This document shows positions 12,401 to 26,800 of a stretch of DNA of 64,000 nt, piece by piece. The DNA lies in contig JBBELK010000666.1 of the NCBI GenBank assembly GCA_037783545.1, positions 913,001 through 977,000 of the forward strand, given 5' to 3'. Positions within the stretch are counted from its first letter, which is position 1; each line of letters starts with the position of its first letter. This DNA comes from Henricia sp. BOLD:AAB3569 (lineage: Eukaryota > Echinodermata > Asteroidea > Spinulosida > Echinasteridae). The notes beneath the pieces were generated by a model. The model had not been told where the DNA came from. It did no database searches and worked only from the letters and a program-made list of their open reading frames with translations. The translations under genes were made by a program, and so were the position numbers.

Positions 12401-15400
12401 GTGAGTGCCAGGTTAACTGGACAGTGTTTGAACTGACCAGTGCAGTGGTCAGTTTGCTGGGTGGTTCTGGTGGACTGACCGTAGTGACAGCAATTTACTC
12501 TACGTAATGACCACCAAACAGTTATCATACCTCTAACTTCAGCCCCCTTCTCTCTGGGTGAGTGCCAGGTTAACTGGACAGTGTTTGAACTGACCAGTGC
12601 AGCGGTCAGTTTGCTGGGTGGTTCTGGTAGACTGGCCGTAGTGACAGCAATTTACTCTACGTAATGACCACTAAACAGTTTATCATACCTCTAACTTCAG
12701 CCCCCTTCTCTCTGGGTGAGTGCCAGGTTAACTGGACAGTGTTTGAACTGACCAGTGCAGCGGTCAGTTTGCTGGGTGGTTCTGGTAGACTGGCCGTAGT
12801 GACAGCAATTTACTCTACGTAATGACCACCAAACAGTTGATCATACCTCTAACTTCAGCCCCCTTCTTTCTGGGTGGATGCCAGGTTAACTGGACAGTGT
12901 TTGAACTGACCAGTGCAGCGGTCAGTTTGCTGGGTGGTTCTGGTAGACTGGCCGTAGTGACAGCAATTTACTCTACGTAATGACCACCAAACATACAGTT
13001 GATCATACCTCTAACTTCAGCCCCCTTCTCTCTGGGTGAGTGCCAGGTTAACTGGACAGTGTTTGAACTGACCAGTGCAGTGGTCAGTTTGCTGGGTGGT
13101 TCTGGTAGACTGGCCGTAGTGACAGCAATTTACTCTACGTAATGACCACCAAACAGTTGATCATACCTCTAACTTCAGCCCCCTTCTCTCTGGGTGAGTG
13201 CCAGGTTAACTGGACAGTGTTTGAACTGACCAGTGCAGCGGTCAGTTTGCTGGGTGGTTCTGGTGGACTGGCCGTAGTGACAGCAATTTACTCTACGTAA
13301 TGACCACTAAACAGTTTATCATACCTCTAACTTCAGCCCCCTTCTCTCTGGGTGGATGCCAGGTTAACTGGACAGTGTTTGAACTGACCAGTGCAGCGGT
13401 CAGTTTGCTGGGTGGTTCTGGTGGACTGGCCGTAGTGACAGCAATTTACTCTACGTAATGACCACCAAACAGTTGATCATACCTCTAACTTCAGCCCCCT
13501 TCTCTCTGGGTGGATGCCAGGTTAACTGGACAGTGTTTGAACTGACCAGTGCAGCGGTCAGTTTGCTGGGTGGTTCTGGTAGACTGGCCGTAGTGACAGC
13601 AATTTACTCTACGTAATGACCACCAAACAGTTATCATACCTCTAACTTCAGCCCCCTTCTCTCTGGGTGGATGCCAGGTTAACTGGACAGTGTTTGAACT
13701 GACCAGTGCAGTGGTCAGTTTGCTGGGTGGTTCTGGTGGACTGGCCATAGTGACAGCAATTTACTCTACGTAATGACCACCAAACAGTTGATCATACCTC
13801 TAACTTCAGCCCCCTTCTCTCTGGGTGGATGCCAGGTTAACTGGACAGTGTTTGAACTGACCAGTGCAGCGGTCAGTTTGCTGGGTGGTTCTGGTAGACT
13901 GGCCGTAGTGACAGCAATTTACTCTACGTAATGACCACCAAACAGTTGATCATACCTCTAACTTCAGCCCCCTTCTCTCTGGGTGGATGCCAGGTTAACT
14001 GGACAGTGTTTGAACTGACCAGTGCAGCGGTCAGTTTGCTGGGTGGTTCTGGTAGACTGGCCGTAGTGACAGCAATTTACTCTACGTAATGACCACCAAA
14101 CAGTTGATCATACCTCTAACTTCAGCCCCCTTCTCTCTGGGTGAGTGCCAGGTTAACTGGACAGTGTTTGAACTGACCAGTGCAGTGGTCAGTTTGCTGG
14201 GTGGTTCTGGTGGACTGGCCGTAGTGACAGCAATTTACTCTACGTAATGACCACCAAACAGTTGATCATACCTCTAACTTCAGCCCCCTTCTCTCTGGGT
14301 GAGTGCCAGGTTAACTGGACAGTGTTTGAACTGACCAGTGCAGTGGTCAGTTTGCTGGGTGGTTCTGGTGGACTGGCCGTAGTGACAGCAATTTACTCTA
14401 CGTAATGACCACCAAACAGTTGATCATACCTCTAACTTCAGCCCCCTTCTCTCTGGGTGGATGCCAGGTTAACTGGACAGTGTTTAAACTGACCAGTGCA
14501 GTGGTCAGTTTGCTGGGTGGTTCTGGTGGACTGGCCGTAGTGACAGCAATTTACTCTACGTAATGACCACTAAACAGTTTATCATACCTCTAACTTCAGC
14601 CCCCTTCTCTCTGGGTGAATGCCAGGTTAACTGGACAGTGTTTGAACTGACCAGTGCAGCGGTCAGTTTGCTGGGTGGTTCTGGTGGACTGGCCGTAGTG
14701 ACAGCAATTTACTCTACGTAATGACCACCAAACAGTTGATCATACCTCTAACTTCAGCCCCCTTCTCTCTGGGTGGATGCCAGGTTAACTGGACAGTGTT
14801 TGAACTGACCAGTGCAGCGGTCAGTTTGCTGGGTGGTTCTGGTAGACTGGCCGTAGTGACAGCAATTTACTCTACGTAATGACCACCAAACAGTTGATCA
14901 TACCTCTAACTTCAGCCCCCTTCTCTCTGGGTGGATGCCAGGTTAACTGGACAGTGTTTGAACTGACCAGTGCAGCGGTCAGTTTGCTGGGTGGTTCTGG
15001 TAGACTGGCCGTAGTGACAGCAATTTACTCTACGTAATGACCACCAAACAGTTATCATACCTCTAACTTCAGCCCCCTTCTCTCTGGGTGGATGCCAGGT
15101 TAACTGGACAGTGTTTGAACTGACCAGTGCAGCGGTCAGTTTGCTGGGTGGTTCTGGTAGACTAGCCGTAGTGACAGCAATTTACTCTACGTAATGACCA
15201 CCAAACAGTTATCTTACCTCTAACTTCAGCCCCCTTCTCTGTGGGTGGATGCCAGGTTAACTGGACAGTGTTTGAACTGACCAGTGCAGTGGTCAGTTTG
15301 CTGGGTGGTTCTGGTAGACTGGCCGTAGTGACAGCAATTTACTCTACGTAATGACCACCAAACAGTTGATCATACCTCTAACTTCAGCCCCCTTCTCTCT

Positions 15401-17810
15401 GGGTGAGTGCCAGGTTAACTGGACAGTGTTTGAACTGACCAGTGCAGCGGTCAGTTTGCTGGGTGGTTCTGGTGGACTGGCCGTAGTGACAGCAATTTAC
15501 TCTACGTAATGACCACCAAACAGTTGATCATACCTCTAACTTCAGCCCCCTTCTCTCTGGGTGGATGCCAGGTTAACTGGACAGTGTTTAAACTGACCAG
15601 TGCAGTGGTCAGTTTGCTGGGTGGTTCTGGTGGACTGGCCGTAGTGACAGCAATTTACTCTACGTAATGACCACTAAACAGTTTATCATACCTCTAACTT
15701 CAGCCCCCTTCTCTCTGGGTGAATGCCAGGTTAACTGGACAGTGTTTGAACTGACCAGTGCAGCGGTCAGTTTGCTGGGTGGTTCTGGTGGACTGGCCGT
15801 AGTGACAGCAATTTACTCTACGTAATGACCACCAAACAGTTGATCATACCTCTAACTTCAGCCCCCTTCTCTCTGGGTGGATGCCAGGTTAACTGGACAG
15901 TGTTTGAACTGACCAGTGCAGCGGTCAGTTTGCTGGGTGGTTCTGGTAGACTGGCCGTAGTGACAGCAATTTACTCTACGTAATGACCACCAAACAGTTG
16001 ATCATACCTCTAACTTCAGCCCCCTTCTCTCTGGGTGGATGCCAGGTTAACTGGACAGTGTTTGAACTGACCAGTGCAGCGGTCAGTTTGCTGGGTGGTT
16101 CTGGTAGACTGGCCGTAGTGACAGCAATTTACTCTACGTAATGACCACCAAACAGTTATCATACCTCTAACTTCAGCCCCCTTCTCTCTGGGTGGATGCC
16201 AGGTTAACTGGACAGTGTTTGAACTGACCAGTGCAGCGGTCAGTTTGCTGGGTGGTTCTGGTAGACTAGCCGTAGTGACAGCAATTTACTCTACGTAATG
16301 ACCACCAAACAGTTATCTTACCTCTAACTTCAGCCCCCTTCTCTGTGGGTGGATGCCAGGTTAACTGGACAGTGTTTGAACTGACCAGTGCAGTGGTCAG
16401 TTTGCTGGGTGGTTCTGGTAGACTGGCCGTAGTGACAGCAATTTACTCTACGTAATGACCACCAAACAGTTGATCATACCTCTAACTTCAGCCCCCTTCT
16501 CTCTGGGTGAGTGCCAGGTTAACTGGACAGTGTTTGAACTGACCAGTGCAGCGGTCAGTTTGCTGGGTGGTTCTGGTGGACTGGCCGTAGTGACAGCAAT
16601 TTACTCTACGTAATGACCACCAAACAGTTGATCATACCTCTAACTTCAGCCCCCTTCTCTCTGGGTGGATGCCAGATTAACTGGACAGTGTTTGAACTGA
16701 CCAGTGCAGCGGTCAGTTTGCTGGGTGGTTCTGGTAGACTGGCCGTAGTGACAGCAATTTACTCTACGTAATGACCACCAAACAGTTGATCATACCTCTA
16801 ACTTCAGCCCCCTTCTCTCTGGGTGGATGCCAGGTTAACTGGACAGTGTTTGAACTGACCAGTGCAGCAGTCAGTTTGCTGGGTGGTTCTGGTGGACTGG
16901 CCGTAGTGACATTAAGTGACCGCTCCTCACTCAGGACAGGGACATCATACTCACTAAGAGTAGAATCACCTGGTAATAAACAAAGATGCAAAATTAAAAC
17001 TTGTTAATTGATATTGTCACAAATACAAACAAACCTATTAAAGGCTAATGTTAAGTTCGGGCGGTCTATTCTTAACATGTGCTACTTGTTCTCTGTGGAT
17101 AGGTGGTGTGTGATACTGTTTTAAATGCAGTGTTCTTGGGTCAAGTTTGAGCGAGTTAGCTAGCCCCTGTCAAGAACAAACTCCAAAAACTTGGCCTAAG
17201 TAATCTTCATTGAGATTTGTCCAACTTGTTTCTCAACTTGTTCAATGCTTATATTGAACTTCCGGAGATGCCCTACTTGATAAAACAACGCGTTAGAGGT
17301 TGTGGGTCCAAGTTTCACTGCAGCCAATGTGTTTCTATTCCTGGGCAAGATATTTAATCTCAAATGCCCTGTCAACCCAAGCGATAATTGGGGAGCTATT
17401 AGGAGGAATGACAGAAAAAAATGTCACAAAATGGTCTGTCCACGTTATATACGTGATAAGAAGATTTGTGCGCGGGCTTTTCGGAAATGCATGTTGTGGC
17501 AGCAGTTTCTTACCTTTTTGGGCAAAAGTTATCTCCTGTATGAGAACAGTACAAGGAAATTTCTTAATTTTGGGATAAACTAAGGACATCTGAAAGGAAT
17601 TATTGACTTATTTTTCAAATGTACCCCATTACTGTGGAAACACCCATTTATATATATATATATTTTATTTTATTTTCAATTAGCTTTTTTTCTGTAATTT
17701 CTGTAATTGTGATATATTGTAACATGGTTTATTTAATATATTTATGTACATGTCATTTATTTAAATACCAACCTGTAATTGGCGACTTGATCGCTGTTGG
17801 ATTTGGTTAA

Positions 17811-17841
<31 letters not shown>

Positions 17842-20800
17842 AAGTAATATGATTCTAATGTTTCCCTGATGACGGCAGTGATAATAAAAGTAGCAGTGTT
17901 TTAAATGGTACTTTGGTGATAAAGCACTACACAAAAACAGCTATTATTAAAATCTGATGAGTACTTTGGTTTTAAGCAAAACAATTTATCTGCAGTTCTG
18001 CATTTAATGTTTTTTGGCTTTTTCTTTAAATCGGACAGCTGTAAAAAAAACTGAGGTATACTCACTGTATCCACTGCGTTGTCTGTGCTTGCCCCGTGCT
18101 TCAACCGTAATACAGTACTCTGTGCCAACCTCCAATCCATCAATTAACAGGTGGTCATCTACAGGTGTGAAGGGAACAACATGTTTTAGGACAAAACCCA
18201 ATAAAGGACTTATCACACTGGACAAATCTTGGGGCTGATGCAAGCTTGACAAATTCAACCTTGCATTTTTCAAAATGGCAAGTTTGAGTCAAGTAGGCGC
18301 GCACCTAGTGCAAACACAAAAGATTGACTGAAAAATTGGGTTGAGTTGAACCTTGCAATTTGAGTGTCCTTCGGGAAGGGCTTGTTCAGTGTGCACCCTG
18401 TATGTGTGGTAGCCAGATCCACAGCACCAAATTTGTGCTGCATCCACAACAGGCAGTGATATTTGCAGACTAAATTAAGCTGAAACTGGTAAATGCGGCA
18501 AATATTTAGTTTCAGTCCCGTTTGTGATGAGAATCATTACAGACCATAAATAACTGACCTGATGTTGTTTGGTTCTGCGCTGGTCCTTTGGACATTTCAG
18601 ACACCTTCCTCCATGTGACAAGGTAATCCTCTGCTGATATCTGACGTCTTTTTGGTTTGTTACCTTGACCTTTAGACGGAGTACAACAGATGATGAATTG
18701 TTATATCGTGCACAAATCAACCAAGCACAATGTGACAAAGGATACTTACATAAAGCTACCGAGCGGTTGCAATTAATTGTTTTGGGGTGATGCAAAATCC
18801 GATTGCCCTTCTAAATAAAAATATTACAGATTTATTGCCCGGTGCATAAACCCAACTAATTTTGATGATAAACTCTGCAACTAATGCAACTGTGTGCTGC
18901 GCCATATTTGAAATTTTGAAAGGGATGATGATGTCTTCCATGCAACGACTGCATGGATGACGTCAAGATTGATGCCTTGTTTCCTGACTCCCATACACCA
19001 TAAGTATGTAAAAATCTGTTGTGTCCCGACTCACGCCCTCTCAAGTCCGAACGCCGAATTGCAAAAGATGGTGACTTACATGAAGCGTACATGAAGTATT
19101 GTCCCTTCCTTTAAGTCGGACTAAAGTTGACTAACAAGAAAGTGCTAAATCTGATGAAATCCAAGTCGATTTTGATATATCCAGAAAGCCACCTGTATCA
19201 GGCACCCATTGTCATCAATGAACAAGTTCAAGTTATGAACTACACTGCATTTAGTCTAAAATGGCAGAACATGGTAAACCATATAATCCGTTGTTCATAC
19301 ATGCTCTGTATCTCACCTGGATCCCAGACCGCTACAACAGAGTGTCCCGTGACTAACTCACACCAGACTCTAGAGGGCGCTGGCACCAAGCATCCATAGT
19401 CAACTTTGACCTCTTCACTATGAAGGACTGAGTTTGGAGTCAACAATCTCAGTGATTCTTCTATTTGTTCTGCCAAAAAATAAAAGAATTACAATAACAT
19501 CTTATTTGTAGGAAATTTGTGATGCAATCTAATAAATGGTTTTCCACGCCCTTAATTCCTAATTTTTAATTTCAGAGCCTCTGAAGCAAACATGTACTTG
19601 TTGAGCCACTCTGGTTAAATCTGACAAAATAAGATATACTAGGAAAACAGTGTGCTTTATCAAGATCTTCATCCCAAACACTTTTAATTGACTTCATTTG
19701 ACAAGTTTAATGTCATCAAGTCCAATTTCCTCAAAGGACGCTATATGGCCTTACAAACAATATTCAAGTTTTATAGAGTTCCTGAGCAGATTAAATCTCA
19801 ACTTTACAAGAAAGCAATGACTTTGTTTTTTTCAAAGCACAAAATAATCTTCTGTACAAATGCCTGCCTTCTGAGCACATCAACAGCAATTTAATCACTG
19901 AATGAGCACTGCAGGATGACTAATTGCCTCTGTGAAATTCTTAAGGGCCCTTTCCTTAGGACCATTTTTCATCCATTTTGCATGCGTTGCATTTGCACTG
20001 CGTTCAACCGTCTATATCGGTCTATGGAGCCATTCAGATGCAAATAGAGGAAAAATGCAAGACCAGGCCTTAAAATAACCCATGGCACCATGGCAAATTG
20101 TCATCTATGCCCTATGCTTTTGCCGTGTTGCCTTTAAACTGTTCTAACACAAATTTTCCATTTCCTTTTTCACGTGCTCTTTACTGAGAAAATTGCCGTT
20201 CCTTTTTGAAAATCAATTTCGAGGCCTGCACGACGGATGAAAAATGGACCAAAGATAAGGTGCCTTTATCTTGCTTCAAAGCACTGCTCACCACCAAATT
20301 CAAATGGAAGTAAGTATTCAAAAATAAAACATTTTACTGGATACCTGATGAAAGAGACTGCTCCCTGGTACTAGGTAGAGACTGGGTGAGAGCTAGAACC
20401 TGGATTGTCAACGAGCTTCCTGATTGGATGTCTGACAGCGTTGCCTTGGTAACAGCAGCAGGTAGGATGCCAACAGGGTCAGGATGACTGTCTTTTAGTA
20501 GGATGAACCCCTGCAAGGAATGTCAATAAAAGAGACTTTTAGACTATATAGACTGAGACGTGATGTTATTTTGAGGCTTTACACATTCATCGAGTTGTCT
20601 CCCTCATCCACTACCAGGTTTGAGAATGGGGCAACTCTCCCTAAAACCAGAAAGTGACATTGTCATATGTCTCAGTCCTCACCTTGACTGTGTCTATTGT
20701 ATCTGCATCGGTGACTGCCCAAGCTACATCTATACCACCAGCATGGATGCGTTTAACCCTCAGGTCTACAGCGACTTGTTGTGAAGTAGAGGTGTCTACT

Positions 20801-23800
20801 ATCGTTAGATGGTTTGACTCGGCACTCAGGATGCCACAAGTAGCTTCAGTCGTATGATCCTTCTTGATGGATGTCCAACCAGCGTGAGCCTGTGAGCAGG
20901 AATCATCAATAACCACAAAACCTACGTATCTCAATGTTTAGGGGCTGTCCAGAGTTGTCAACATTTTCACGATTCTACAGAGTGTAGTATTTTTCAAGAC
21001 CTCCTCCCTCCCTCCCCCTGAAATACTACTCATCAACATTATTGTCACTACCATGTAATGTCATCATTTTACAGTGCAATCATAAATACATTTTACAGTT
21101 TACGCATCCCTATTGGCTAAAAGCACATCACGTGGGCAGTTTTAAACAAGCGATAAATGCCCAGTCAGTCTTAAACACTTTTGAGCCTGGCTCACAGCCG
21201 CGGCCACGCACGCGCCCCAGTCAGCGCGTATGGAACACGCACAGTACACGCACATACAAACTGCACACTCTGGAAAGCAAATTGTGCACTGTGACAAGTA
21301 CCCCGTCGTATCGTGTGCGTACAACACGCTTGCATTACGCACGCGATCGAACAAAAACAACTCGACGCACAGCTAGCAATTCATACGAAAGTGGTAGAAA
21401 GTGAATTTATGCAAAACATGCCAAAATGACAAGCTAACTTTGGTGAGTTTTACCGATTTACACAAAAAGGTATTCATGAATGGGATAAAAAGTTGGTTTG
21501 GCCAGTCTTAAACAATCCGTTTAAAACCGGCTAGGGTCCTGGGCGCTGATAATGGCCTAGCCGGTTTTAAACGTATGTTTAAGACTGGCCAAACCTACTT
21601 TTAATCCCTAATATAAATGTGTACTCTGCCCTTAACACCCCTCTCCGCCTTCCTATGCTCTGTAGACCTGTGAAAATCTTGACAATTTTTGATAGCCCTT
21701 TAGGTGAAATACTTAGCTTCATATAAAATCCATTATAACATGCAGTGCACATGAACATATCCATATGAAATGTGAGCTATTATAAATGGAATAACTAATA
21801 AATAAAGCTAGGATTGACACCATATCGTAGGCCCATTTCACCATATAAAGCCAGGATTGACACCATAGCGTAGGCCCATTTCACCATATAAAGCCAGGAT
21901 TGACACCATAGCATAGGCCCATTTCACATAATTATTACATACATCGAGTTCATTGTCACATAGTAAACAAAATATTGACTGTTCATGATGGTGAGGGTGC
22001 AAACTATCGTCCCAAGATGATCTTGAGACTGTAGGCCTGATATTTCCTAACTAACTGATGCCTGTTAAAGTAATGACAGTCATAAGAGTAACTGGGTTCA
22101 AACTTTCGCTAGTAATCTGAAATGTCCATTGCTAAAGGAGTTCACTGGTTTTAGTGTATTCCCCAGTAACCTTGGCAACAAACACATCATGCATGTTCCG
22201 CGAAGCCGGGTGGAGGTAACCAAACAAGGCTTTGTTTCAAGGATTTCATCTACCTACAACCGACTCCATGAAACATGCGATGTGTTTGGGGCACCAACAT
22301 TGAATTCTTTCCGTACACAGATTTATAGAAGTAGTTCCCACTCCTAGCTCAACTATGTTTATTTAGCATCACAGTTTTAGCCAGCTTCACATTGAATTAA
22401 CTTATTTATTGACACAAACGTATGCATATTTATTTATTTATTTATTTAAATTTACATGTAATTTGTAGTTATTTTTTTCTCCATTTAATAGAGTATTTTT
22501 TAAAATGTTTATCTGTAAGTTAGTTTATTTTTTTCATGATACCTGTAAATGGCAGATCTCTGCTGTTGGATATCGAAATAAATAAATAAATAAATAAATA
22601 AACACACAAAGGATTACGTTTTCACTTTAGTACTCTATCACAAAGTTTACTGCCTCACCTTAATCATGACGCTGTACTGGCAGCCATCTTTAATCTTGAG
22701 ATTGCGGAGTACATACTTGTGATGTGTGTGTTTCCTTGGTAGCTTGGCTTTTACTTCACCATGTAACTTGCCATTAACAAACACCCTGTGTGCAATGGAA
22801 CATGTTAGAAATAACAGACCACAACTCCCTCGCCAAAGGAAATGGAGCACAAAGGAAGTGGCTTGAACAAGAGGCTATGAGTTTCAATAAAGAACTGTTC
22901 CCCTCCTCCCCCACCTTTTTTGTTTTTGAAATTTCTATTGGCCGATTAGTTTGCATGGGCTGTTGACACAAAACACGTAGATAAAAACTTCATGTTGCAG
23001 GTTTGATACCTGGCCATGGTAGCTGTGCCCTTAAGCAAGGCATTTATTTGCTCCATCTTTTGGAAGGGATGTATAGGGATGTCAGTTGGCAGTCAAAATT
23101 TGGCCTGAAATAGTCTCGGGAACTTTTGCCTGAAATGTGTATAAACATATGCAGTTATGTACAGACAAACAAAACGAAAAAGCCTGAAATCAGACAATTG
23201 CCTGAACTCTGACATCCCTGGATGTAAAACCGTTGGTCCAATGTGTTGTGTAATGCACTTAAAACATCCCCGAGCACTCCTTCACGAAGAGTAAGGGGAT
23301 TCCCCGGTGTCTCTGGCTGTCGGCTGCCAATGGCGCCACCCACCTATGTATCCCGATGTTTAGGTGGAAGACACTAGTAAGCTTCATGCAATACAGCCTA
23401 TGGGGTGTGAATTGAAAATCCTTAAATCCATATAAAGTATTGCTACACCAACTTACAGACTTTAGCAGCGTTCACATTATCATGGACAAATTGTCTGGTA
23501 TTCCTCTGTGCCGTCAGTTTCCACAGGAACTGATTTCCCACTTGTGCGCGGCCTATCACACCACGCAACACTCGAATCACTATGTTGAATCTCAAGGTTT
23601 GTGGAACTTTGACCAAACAATGCACAACCTTTCCAACGCGCAGCCAACAGTGTTCTGTGATCACAGCAAAACCTGAGAGTGGAATTTTCCATTTTGAAAA
23701 GACTGGTGACTCGAGTCTAATACAAAGTAGTGGGGCATTGCGCACGAGCGTGATTTGTCCACGATAATGTCAGCTCTGCATCACCAATACCAACAGAAGG

Positions 23801-26800
23801 TGGGAGAACAAAAAGAAGACACTGAACTAACCTGTACAATGTGACCTGCTTGTTCCTCTGTCTCGGCCACACAATCACCACACCATCTCCTTGTGATGAG
23901 CTTTCCTGTTTGATGATTGGTACTTCAGGGATCTCAGGACATGTCACAGTGACAAGGTTGGACGCGTTTGTCTGACCGGCAGTGGTGGTTACCAAACACA
24001 CAGTGAGGTAATGCTTTGTACCTACATGTAGCAACACATTGCAATGACATTTTATGAGTTGGTTTTTAAATAACTACAAGTAGCTGAACCATATAAATCA
24101 CACACTATTTGTAGTTTTGAAGAAGCGATAAGGGTGGATTCTTGTATAGAGCACATGGAACTCCTGGCACTGTTGCCATTATTATCGCTGCCATCAGGGA
24201 ATTACCAGAACCATTTCGCTTCAACTAGGTGGCTGCTTGGCCAAGGCGTACAACCTTATCAGCACTTAGATTGTGGCATTCTCCCTAACAGCTCCCCAAA
24301 TATTGCTTTTAGCGAAAAAGTGGCTTGGAAAGAATTTGAAGTGAAACAACAAAATTGAAAACCACACAATCAACTTTGGCGGTAAATATGTTGTGATTCT
24401 GTGATTTTCAGTACGATGTTTCACGTGAAATTTTTTGGAAGCAACAGGTGTCAAATTTACATGCAAAATGGCTCAGTGTAAACTCACGAGGTTTTTAGTT
24501 TTTAATCCGTGTCTCCATCTTGCTATATACATGGAGCGGCCCTGTGTTCACATGACTAAATCTCTCCAGTAATCTCTGATAAACTCACCAGGTTGCAGGT
24601 TCTTAATCCCTGTCTCCATCTTGCCGTAAGCTATCATCTCTGAGTTAGGCTTGCCATTATGAGTCAATTGATAACCCACGACATTGATGTCTTCATGACA
24701 ACGACCCGGTAGCCATGACAAGGTGACCTGCTGTAAGCCAATAGCCTTGATCATAACGTTAGGTGGCTGAGGCTTGCCACCGGTGGTACACGTTATGGCC
24801 TTAGAGCTTCTCTTGATCACATGGTGGTGGTCGTGTTTCTTGTGGTGATACATGGCATGCACTGTCACCCTGCAAACAGCCAAAGATTGTTCGCTGTTAA
24901 TGTTTAGCCCGGTTCAAACTATACGCGAAAGCCAATGTCAACCGACTGACGTAAATCTGATGTCATACATTTTGCAGAGAACATTAAAAAAGTTGAGACT
25001 AGTTTCAGCAAGTTTGCACTGCAAAAACTTCAAATTCGCATTTGCTTTCACGTAAAGTATGAACTGGGCCATGATTATAAATGCAGTAATTACCAATCAC
25101 CACTAAAATGAAAAAAACGAAACATACGAGAGAAAAATAATATGGACTTCATGGGGATTCGAGCCTTAGACCTTTGGCAAACCCGACAGATGCTCTACTA
25201 GTTGAGCTATGAGCAACATTCATATACTCCTCTCAGGATTTCCCTACGAAGCCATTTTATTCTCTCAATGTTGCATGAGTGCGCAACTGAACTAATTTGC
25301 TAATTTACGGAGTCGTATGACTTGGTTGCCATAAAATCAAACTTTAATTTTGGAGCCGGAGGGGAATTTTCCCATTTTTTCTTTTTTTTCCTCTTAAAAA
25401 GAGTTTTTGCAGGTTTTTCGCCCTTCCCGTAATTAGCGTAAATGTTAGTGTCACGTGCATGTATAATAATTACTTGTGATGTTGTTCTTCTGTAACCATT
25501 AGTTTTTTGATGTTGTAGTTGTTGTACAAATGTATCTTATTCCAGTTTGTTAGTAATTATGAAGTTGTTCAATTTAGTATATTTGTTCTATGTGTGTTTG
25601 CAGGACCCCAATGGAAACCAGTTTTTGTAAACTGTTTGGGCACACCCTGGGTAAATAAATGGAATAAATAAATAAACTAAGTATTAAACAAATGCACTAT
25701 TTGGTACGGTGCCTAATCATAATAGAAGTGAAACAAGCAAACAAGGGACGAGACAAACTACAAAACTGAGCATTCAGACATTATACCCTGATGATAACTG
25801 TACATATTTTGGCTTGTAACTGTATTCCTTTGTACAAGTAATACATTGTATTTTACATTGTATTTTACATTGTCATCCATTTCAAAATTTGGCAAATCAG
25901 CAGGCCCTTTTTCTGGCCTGTACCTATATGTGGTATTTTTTCGCCAATCCTCCAGCTGTGTCAAGTCTCTGTCATCCCTAAACTGCCCTACAAGATGACA
26001 GCTAATGGACACGATCTATACTGTTTTCTAGCCTGTACCTGTAGGTTGTATTTTCTGTCAATCCTGATGGTACAAAGACCTGTCCCCTGCCTGCATTCCA
26101 GCTGTGTTGGGTCTCACAAACTGCCCTACAAGATGGCGGCTACTGGACACAATCTATACTGTTATAGCCCGTACCTGTAGGTTGTATTTTCTGTCAATCC
26201 TGATGGTATGAACACCTGTCCCCTGCCTGCATTCCAGCTGTGTTGGGTCTCACAAACTGCCCTACAAGATGGCGGCTACTGGACACGATCTATACTGTTA
26301 TAGCCTGTACCTGTAGGTTGTATTTTCTGTCAATCCTGATGGTACAAAGACCTGTCCCCTGCCTGCATTCCAGCTGTGTTGGGTCTCACAAACTGCCCTA
26401 CAAGATGGCGGCTACTGGACACGATCTATACAGTTATAGCCTGTACCTGTAGGTTGTATTTTCTGTCAATCCTGATGGTACAAAGACCTGTCCCCTGCCT
26501 GCATTCCAGCTGTGTTGGGTCTCACAAACTGCCCTACAAGATGGCGGCTACTGGACACGATCTATACTGTTATAGCCTGTACCTGTAGGTTGTATTTTCT
26601 GTCAATCCTGATGGCACAAAGACCTGTCCCCTGCCTGCATTCCAGCTGTGTTGGGTCTCACAAACTGCCCTACAAGATGGCGGCTACTGGACACGATCTA
26701 TACTGTTATAGCCTGTACCTGTAGGTTGTATTTTCTGTCAATCCTGATGGTACAAAGACCTGTCCCCTGCCTGCATTCCAGCTGTGTTGGGTCTCACAAA

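Noticed and set aside
25758..26012. Separate exon with LEDWRKNTTYRYRPEKG
   Set aside because: It is a diverged array C unit at the far edge of the array; exon 19 joins to exon 20 in phase without it.
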